Below are positions 33,871 through 37,937 of a DNA stretch of 37,937 nucleotides, piece by piece; within the stretch, counting starts at the first letter, position 1, and every line of letters starts with the position of its first letter. The translations under genes and the position numbers were made by a program. This stretch comes from Pseudomonadaceae bacterium. GTDB lineage: Bacteria; Pseudomonadota; Gammaproteobacteria; Pseudomonadales; Pseudomonadaceae. The notes beneath the pieces were generated by a model. It did not search any database. It was not told where the DNA came from and saw nothing but the letters and a program-made list of their open reading frames with translations. The DNA is taken from positions 1-37,937 of the forward strand of contig JAIETJ010000122.1 in assembly GCA_019745275.1 (NCBI GenBank). The letters are read 5' to 3'.

Positions 33871-34139
33871 TAGGGTCTGTTGCCGTTTCATCGTGAGCCG
33901 CGTTGCCGCGAGAAATGGTCCCCGGTTAGGCGCAGGACGCAGGTAATGGTTATTCCCTTGCCAAGTCCTGCAACGACAGCGGGGGCCATTTCTCGCGCAA
34001 CCCGGAGGGCGGGGTCTGTTTTTGTGCGAGGCGGCGTTTCTCGGCGCTAATTTGGAATAACCAAATCACGCTCCTCGAGCCTTGCCTCGCGCAAAAACAG
34101 ACTCCGGCGCGGCCACGAATGAAGCGGCAACAGACCCTA
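33871..34139. mobile_element. MITE-like element with terminal inverted repeats and two hairpins
   Basis: This fills most of the 339-bp gap between the synthetase and aminotransferase genes. The termini TAGGGTCTGTTGCCGTTTCA (33871-33890) and its inverted counterpart (34114-34139) match over about 25 bp with two differences and end in TA on both sides, suggesting TA target duplication. Inside are two long inverted repeats. The first is GTTGCCGCGAGAAATGG (33902-33918) with CCATTTCTCGCGCAAC (33986-34001). The second is GTCTGTTTTTGTGCGAGGC (34014-34032) with GCCTCGCGCAAAAACAGAC (34084-34102), with a smaller ATTTGG/CCAAAT hairpin within. No transposase is encoded. Confidence 0.7.
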
Positions 34140-34176
34140 TGGGCAGACCCGCCCGCAGCAATAACTTGGAGGCGCT

Positions 34177-35544
34177 ATGAGCAGCAACAGCAATAACCCG
34201 CAAACCCTGAAATGGCAGGCCATGAGCCGCGACCATCACTTAGCGCCCTTTACCGATTATCAGCAGCTTAGCGATAAAGGCCCGCGCATCATCGTGCGCG
34301 CCGATGGCGTGTATCTGTGGGACAGCGAGGGCGAGAAAATTCTCGATGGCATGGCCGGCCTTTGGTGCGTGGCCATCGGTTATGGCCGCGATGAATTGGC
34401 CGATGCCGCCAGTAAACAGATGAAAGAATTGCCCTTCTACAACACCTTCTTCAACACCGCCCACCCGCCGGTGCTGGAGCTGGCCAAGACCATTGCCGAG
34501 CTGACCCCGGACGGCCTGAACCATGTTTTCTTCACTGGCTCGGGTTCGGAAGGCAACGACACCATGCTGCGCATGGTTCGCCATTATTGGGCGATTAAAG
34601 GTCAGCCGGACAAAAAAGTAATCATCAGCCGCATTAACGGTTATCACGGCTCCACCTTCGCCGGTTCCAGTCTGGGCGGCATGCAGGGCATGCACGATCA
34701 GGGCGGCGTAGTACCGGACATCGTGCATATCCCGCAGCCATACTGGTTTGGCGAGGGGGGCGACAAGACCCCGGAAGCCTTCGGCATCTGGGCGGCCGAG
34801 CAACTGGAGGCGAAAATCCGCGAAGTCGGCGAAGCCAATGTGGCGGCCTTTATCGCCGAACCGATTCAGGGCGCTGGCGGGGTGATTATTCCGCCCGACA
34901 GCTACTGGCCGAAGATCCGTGAGATTCTCGCTAAGTACGACATCTTGTTTGTGGCCGACGAAGTGATCTGCGGTTTCGGCCGCACCGGCGAATGGTTCGG
35001 CAGCGACTACTACGGCAATAAGCCCGACCTGATGACTATCGCCAAAGGCTTGACCTCCGGCTATATCCCCATGGGCGGGCTAATTGTCAGCGATAAGGTT
35101 TTCGATGTATTGAAAACTGGGGGCGACTTTAACCATGGCTTCACCTATTCCGGGCACCCGGTGGCTGCGGCGGTAGCGCTGGAAAATATCCGTATCTTGC
35201 GCGATGAAAAGATCATTGAGCGGGTCCGTGAAGAGACGGCGCCCTATCTGCAAAAACGTCTGCGTGAACTGGCCGATCATCCGCTGGTGGGGGAGGTTCG
35301 CGGGGTGGGCATGCTGGGTGCCATCGAATTGGTGCAAAACAAGCAAACCCGCGAGCGATATACCGGTAAAGGCGTGGGCATGATCTGTCGTGGCCATTGC
35401 TTCGCGAATGGTCTGATCATGCGCGCCGTCGGCGACACCATGATCATCGCGCCGCCGCTGGTGATCAGCCAAAGCGAAATCGACGAGCTGATCGACAAAG
35501 CCCGCCTGTGCTTGGACCTGACCCTGAAGGATTTACAAAAATAG
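34177..35544 (+). CDS. spuC: Polyamine:pyruvate aminotransferase SpuC-like
   Basis: PLP-dependent class III aminotransferase of 455 residues. It likely transfers the amino group of putrescine or cadaverine to pyruvate, giving 4-aminobutanal or 5-aminopentanal and alanine. Motifs include GMAGLWCVAIGYG (substrate entrance), FFTGSGSEGNDTMLRMVRHY (phosphate binding), GYHGSTFAG, the Asp in FVADEVICGFGRTG and the PLP lysine K290 in TIAKGLTSGYIPMGG. Length and sequence fit SpuC. GGAGG lies four bases before the ATG. Its likely partner, the synthetase gene, is upstream but separated by a MITE-like element. A strong terminator follows. Confidence 0.9.
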   Translation: MSSNSNNPQTLKWQAMSRDHHLAPFTDYQQLSDKGPRIIVRADGVYLWDSEGEKILDGMAGLWCVAIGYGRDELADAASKQMKELPFYNTFFNTAHPPVLELAKTIAELTPDGLNHVFFTGSGSEGNDTMLRMVRHYWAIKGQPDKKVIISRINGYHGSTFAGSSLGGMQGMHDQGGVVPDIVHIPQPYWFGEGGDKTPEAFGIWAAEQLEAKIREVGEANVAAFIAEPIQGAGGVIIPPDSYWPKIREILAKYDILFVADEVICGFGRTGEWFGSDYYGNKPDLMTIAKGLTSGYIPMGGLIVSDKVFDVLKTGGDFNHGFTYSGHPVAAAVALENIRILRDEKIIERVREETAPYLQKRLRELADHPLVGEVRGVGMLGAIELVQNKQTRERYTGKGVGMICRGHCFANGLIMRAVGDTMIIAPPLVISQSEIDELIDKARLCLDLTLKDLQK

Positions 35545-35637
35545 GCCGTGGGCGCAGTAGGGTGGTCTCCTGAACGCAGCGAAGAGGCCGCCGTGTCCTG
35601 CGAATAGAGCAGAACTGCACCCAGCCCTGCGCCATAA

Positions 35638-35673
35638 ACGACTACGCCCGGCAATGCCGGGCGTAGTCGTGTT
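35638..35673. terminator. Strong palindromic terminator between spuC and a convergent gene
   Basis: ACGACTACGCCCGGCA (35638-35653) and TGCCGGGCGTAGTCGT (35655-35670) are exact inverted arms around one central base, followed by GTTT. It lies between convergent genes and would fold on either strand; the weak T run makes efficiency uncertain. Confidence 0.75.
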
Positions 35674-35686
35674 TGCCTGCTGGGTT

Positions 35687-36034
35687 TTACATGTCGACGG
35701 TCAGCGACAGATGTACGGCCTCTGGCAGCTCTTTGCGACCGGCATAGGGGCTTTGCTGGAGCACTTCGGTGAGTGGCAACTCCAGCGGCATGCCGGTGCT
35801 GCTGCGGCCCTTAAGCAGCGTCCATGGGTGCACCGAGTCTATGTAGCGCGGCGCTTTGCCGTAGGTTTCGGTAAACAGCGCGACGGCTTGGTCGGCCTGA
35901 TTGGCCGCAAAGTAGTCCTGTTCGAGCTGGAAGAACTGCACGGGGCCGTTGCTGCGAACGTGACCGGCAGCCTGGGATTTACCCAGTAGCAGGGCCAAGG
36001 TGTGCTCGATTAGAGCCAGTAGAGTCTTAATCAT
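35687..36034 (-). CDS. Protein of unknown function
   Basis: The product has 115 residues. An ATG at 36032-36034 has GAGGATCAG just upstream; the longer frame to 36076 adds 14 residues without a ribosome-binding site. The N-terminus (MIKTLLALIEHTLALLLGKS) is an amphipathic or weakly hydrophobic helix. A mixed domain follows, with FFQLEQDYFAANQADQAVALF near 35-55 and SVHPWTLLKGRS near 68-79. There are no cysteines and no signal peptide that I trust. I do not recognise the family. It is convergent with spuC and divergent from gcdG. Confidence 0.6.
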   Translation of the reverse strand: MIKTLLALIEHTLALLLGKSQAAGHVRSNGPVQFFQLEQDYFAANQADQAVALFTETYGKAPRYIDSVHPWTLLKGRSSTGMPLELPLTEVLQQSPYAGRKELPEAVHLSLTVDM

Positions 36035-36578
36035 CAGCTGATCCTCGTTATTGGTGGTGCTCAGCACCAGCGCCAACGTATGCGCTGGAAACCCACGCCG
36101 AAAGCGGCGCAGTTCAGTTCGGGCATGTTAAAGGGGTTTTGCTGTTCACCCATGAGCTAAGTCATAGGGCCGCGCTTCCTGTTTCGCGGTACTCGGCGAG
36201 CGTCTTAGGTGACGCCGTGGCCGAATAAGGTGCAGTCTTGATGGCTGCTTTATGCGCTGATTATGCCGGATTGGTCAGAATAAGCATCTTTTGTCGATCA
36301 GTGGTCGTGATCGCAAAGGCTCTGGTACGCATGTTCCAGCTCTGTTTCAGGAAGTTTCAGGGCGCGCGATAGGTATGTGCTGCCTATGCTGGACAAAATT
36401 TACGATGCTGGTGGCTACTGGCAGAGTCGTTGCCGGTTGAGAGGTTGTGAAGTGCTGTTTGCGCACACTTGCGTGCCAATTCCTCGTTTGCCGCCCGATA
36501 GTTGGCCTCCTAAGATGACAGGCAGGCACAGGTGCGCACAGTTTGCGTAGCATCGGCCATTCTTTCGGAGTTCACTCT
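36035..36578. other. Long intergenic region upstream of gcdG
   Basis: About 540 bp without a supported gene; short frames here have no coding look. The right third holds the gcdG control region (see the promoter entry at 36449). The rest, about 36080-36440, shows no clear repeat, terminator or RNA gene that I can support. The length is unusual for this dense window and could hide an unrecognised RNA or the remnant of a lost gene. Confidence 0.5.
36449..36516 (+). promoter_or_regulatory. gcdG promoter with GcdR-type LysR box
   Basis: GTGC-N7-GCAC at 36452-36466 is followed by TTGCGTGCCAATTCCTCG, the -35 TTGCCG at 36488-36493, a 17-base spacer and the -10 TAAGAT at 36511-36516. Over 44 bp the block aligns without gaps to the gcdH promoter block. 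All eight box arm bases and the ATTCCTCG core are identical, while the seven spacer bases differ. Confidence 0.75.
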
Positions 36579-37802
36579 ATGCCCGGCGCCCTTGCGCATA
36601 TTCGCGTTCTTGATTTAAGTCGGGTGCTGGCTGGCCCATGGGCAGGGCAAGTGTTGGCGGATTTGGGCGCCGACGTGATCAAGATCGAGCGTCCTGGTTG
36701 TGGTGATGACACCCGAACCTGGGGTCCGCCTTTTCTCAAAGATGCCGAGGGGCGCGATACCAGTGAGGCGGCGTATTACCTCAGCGCTAATCGCAACAAG
36801 CAATCAGTCACCGTCGACTTCACCCAGCCCGAGGGGCAGCGCTTGGTCCGCGAGTTGGCCGCCCAGTGCGACGTGGTGCTGGAGAACTTCAAAGTCGGTG
36901 GCTTGGCTGCCTATGGCTTGGATTATGCGTCGTTGCATGCCGTCAACCCGCGGCTAATTTATTGCTCAATTACTGGGTTTGGCCAAGATGGTCCCTACGC
37001 CAAGCGCGCAGGGTACGACTTTATGATTCAGGGCTTGGGTGGGCTGATGAGCCTAACTGGCCGCCCAGAGGGTGAAGACGGCGCAGGGCCAATGAAGGTG
37101 GGCGTAGCGCTAACGGATATTCTCACTGGTCTCTATGCAACTGTTGGGGTGCTGGCTGCGCTGAATTATCGTGAGCAAAGCGGCCTCGGCCAGCATGTCG
37201 ATTTAGCCCTGCTGGACGTCCAAGTGGCCTGCTTGGCCAACCAAGCAATGAACTATTTAACCACCGGCGTGGCACCGCGCCGACTCGGCAATGGTCATCC
37301 GAATATCGTGCCTTATCAGGATTTCCCTGCTGCTGACGGTGATTTTGTCTTGGCGGTGGGCAATGACGGCCAGTTCCGTAAGTTTTGCGAGGTCGCCGGT
37401 CAACGGGAGTGGGCCGACGACTCGCGTTTTATCACTAATAGCGCGCGAGTGACCAACCGAGAGGTGTTGGTGCCGTTGATTCGTCAAGTCACGGTATTTA
37501 AAACCACGGCGCAATGGATTGCCGCCCTTGAGCAAGCTGGAGTGCCGTGCGGTCCAATTAATAGCGTGGCACAAGTGTTTGCTGACCCCCATGTACAGGC
37601 GCGTGGCTTGCGCCTCGATCTGCCTAATAGTCTCGGCGGCACCACCCCGCAAGTGGCCAGTCCGCTGCGGTTGTCGGTTACCCCGGTGGAGTACCGCAAT
37701 GCGCCACCGCTACTCGGCGAGCACACCGACTTGGTACTGCAGCGCTTGCTGGGTTTAAGCCCGGAACAAATAAGCAGCCTGCGCGCGGCCGCGGTGCTCT
37801 AG
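36579..37802 (+). CDS. gcdG: Succinyl-CoA:glutarate CoA-transferase GcdG (class III)
   Basis: Activates glutarate to glutaryl-CoA by moving CoA from a donor such as succinyl-CoA; the product then feeds GcdH. The product has 407 residues of the CaiB/BaiF/FRC family. The N-terminus is VLDLSRVLAGPWAGQVLADLGADVIKIE. The catalytic aspartate is expected at Asp180 (GVALTDILTG), and GNGHPNIVPYQDFPA is a family signature. CGGAG lies upstream of the ATG at 36579; the open frame to 36543 adds 12 unrelated residues. In many pseudomonads gcdG sits next to gcdH; here four features lie between them. Its promoter carries the GcdR-type box. Confidence 0.9.
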   Translation: MPGALAHIRVLDLSRVLAGPWAGQVLADLGADVIKIERPGCGDDTRTWGPPFLKDAEGRDTSEAAYYLSANRNKQSVTVDFTQPEGQRLVRELAAQCDVVLENFKVGGLAAYGLDYASLHAVNPRLIYCSITGFGQDGPYAKRAGYDFMIQGLGGLMSLTGRPEGEDGAGPMKVGVALTDILTGLYATVGVLAALNYREQSGLGQHVDLALLDVQVACLANQAMNYLTTGVAPRRLGNGHPNIVPYQDFPAADGDFVLAVGNDGQFRKFCEVAGQREWADDSRFITNSARVTNREVLVPLIRQVTVFKTTAQWIAALEQAGVPCGPINSVAQVFADPHVQARGLRLDLPNSLGGTTPQVASPLRLSVTPVEYRNAPPLLGEHTDLVLQRLLGLSPEQISSLRAAAVL

Positions 37803-37861
37803 TGCGGATGGCGCTCTATATAGAAGGAAAAGACTGATTGTTAATCGACTGTAATTAACTC

Positions 37862-37889
37862 TTGACGCGCGAGTCAAAAGGTCTAGAAT
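37862..37889 (+). promoter_or_regulatory. Strong sigma-70 promoter at the right edge, stable-RNA type
   Basis: TTGACG (37862-37867), a 16-base spacer and TAGAAT (37884-37889) form a near-consensus promoter. Upstream, 37835-37861 is A/T-rich (GATTGTTAATC...TAATTAAC), like an UP element. After the -10 comes a GC-rich discriminator, GCGCACC. This combination is usual for stringently controlled tRNA or rRNA promoters. The remaining 40 bases hold no gene start; the transcript lies beyond the window. Confidence 0.7.
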
Positions 37890-37937
37890 GCGCACCTCTT
37901 ACGGCGTAGGCCTCTCGTAAAACTCCTTGAAAAACAA

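Noticed and set aside
1..37937. CRISPR arrays, tRNA or rRNA genes, transposases, toxin-antitoxin pairs and phage genes
   Set aside because: None was seen on reading both strands. There are no regularly spaced repeats, no cloverleaf or rRNA core sequences and no transposase or integrase motif. The only mobile-looking item is the non-coding element at 33871.

Overview
The window reads as chromosomal core DNA from a Pseudomonas or a very close gammaproteobacterial relative. The basis is synteny and gene families: the met ABC genes, znuBC-zur/znuA, thrB, polA, the ersA small RNA, engB, cytochromes c5 and c4, dsbA, dgcP, ampDh2 and the GcdR-controlled glutarate genes. These form a typical pseudomonad layout and include families largely confined to that group (ErsA, DgcP, AmpDh2). 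The DNA is GC-rich and tightly packed, and short 1-8 bp gene overlaps are common. I see no tRNA, rRNA, CRISPR array, transposase or prophage gene.

Region by region. (1) 1-2.9 kb: a palindromic repeat, then metN-metI (methionine import) and an exported protein of unknown function, all on the minus strand. (2) 3.0-6.1 kb: the zinc-uptake locus. zur-znuC-znuB run left and znuA runs right from a shared control region holding a clear Zur-box palindrome. (3) 6.2-11.8 kb: a small membrane-anchored protein, thrB, a DUF2782 protein, polA and engB. Between polA and engB lies a small RNA gene with an AlgU-type promoter and an intrinsic terminator; this is the ErsA position. (4) 12-16.6 kb: two periplasmic cytochromes c, dsbA, an endonuclease/exonuclease/phosphatase protein and the diguanylate cyclase DgcP. 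(5) 16.7-22.6 kb: a DASH-type photolyase/cryptochrome, a MarC protein, the peptidoglycan amidase AmpDh2, a membrane c-di-GMP phosphodiesterase and a nucleoside-recognition membrane protein. (6) 22.7-26.1 kb: a four-gene Mla-like lipid transport operon (permease, ATPase, MCE protein, lipoprotein). (7) 26.3-29.6 kb: cardiolipin synthase, a second MarC protein, a DUF1272 zinc-ribbon protein and a DUF533 protein. (8) 29.8-37.8 kb: gcdR and gcdH diverging, a gamma-glutamylpolyamine-synthetase-like gene, a polyamine aminotransferase, an unknown gene and gcdG. The window ends in a strong sigma-70 promoter that looks like one for a stable RNA.

Functionally, the last region is the most coherent. gcdH and gcdG lie about 5.5 kb apart, yet both promoters carry the same 44-bp block with a GTGC-N7-GCAC (T-N11-A) LysR box, and in both a -35 element starts 39 bp into that block. 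This argues that both are GcdR targets. The genes between them would process cadaverine or putrescine, which drain towards glutarate or succinate. A 269-bp element with terminal inverted repeats and two long internal hairpins, resembling a MITE, sits between the synthetase and the aminotransferase.

I found no clearly novel multi-gene system. The observations most worth following are the GcdR operator pair, the MITE-like element, the ErsA unit and the promoter at the right edge. All family assignments are from sequence reading alone; no database search was run.
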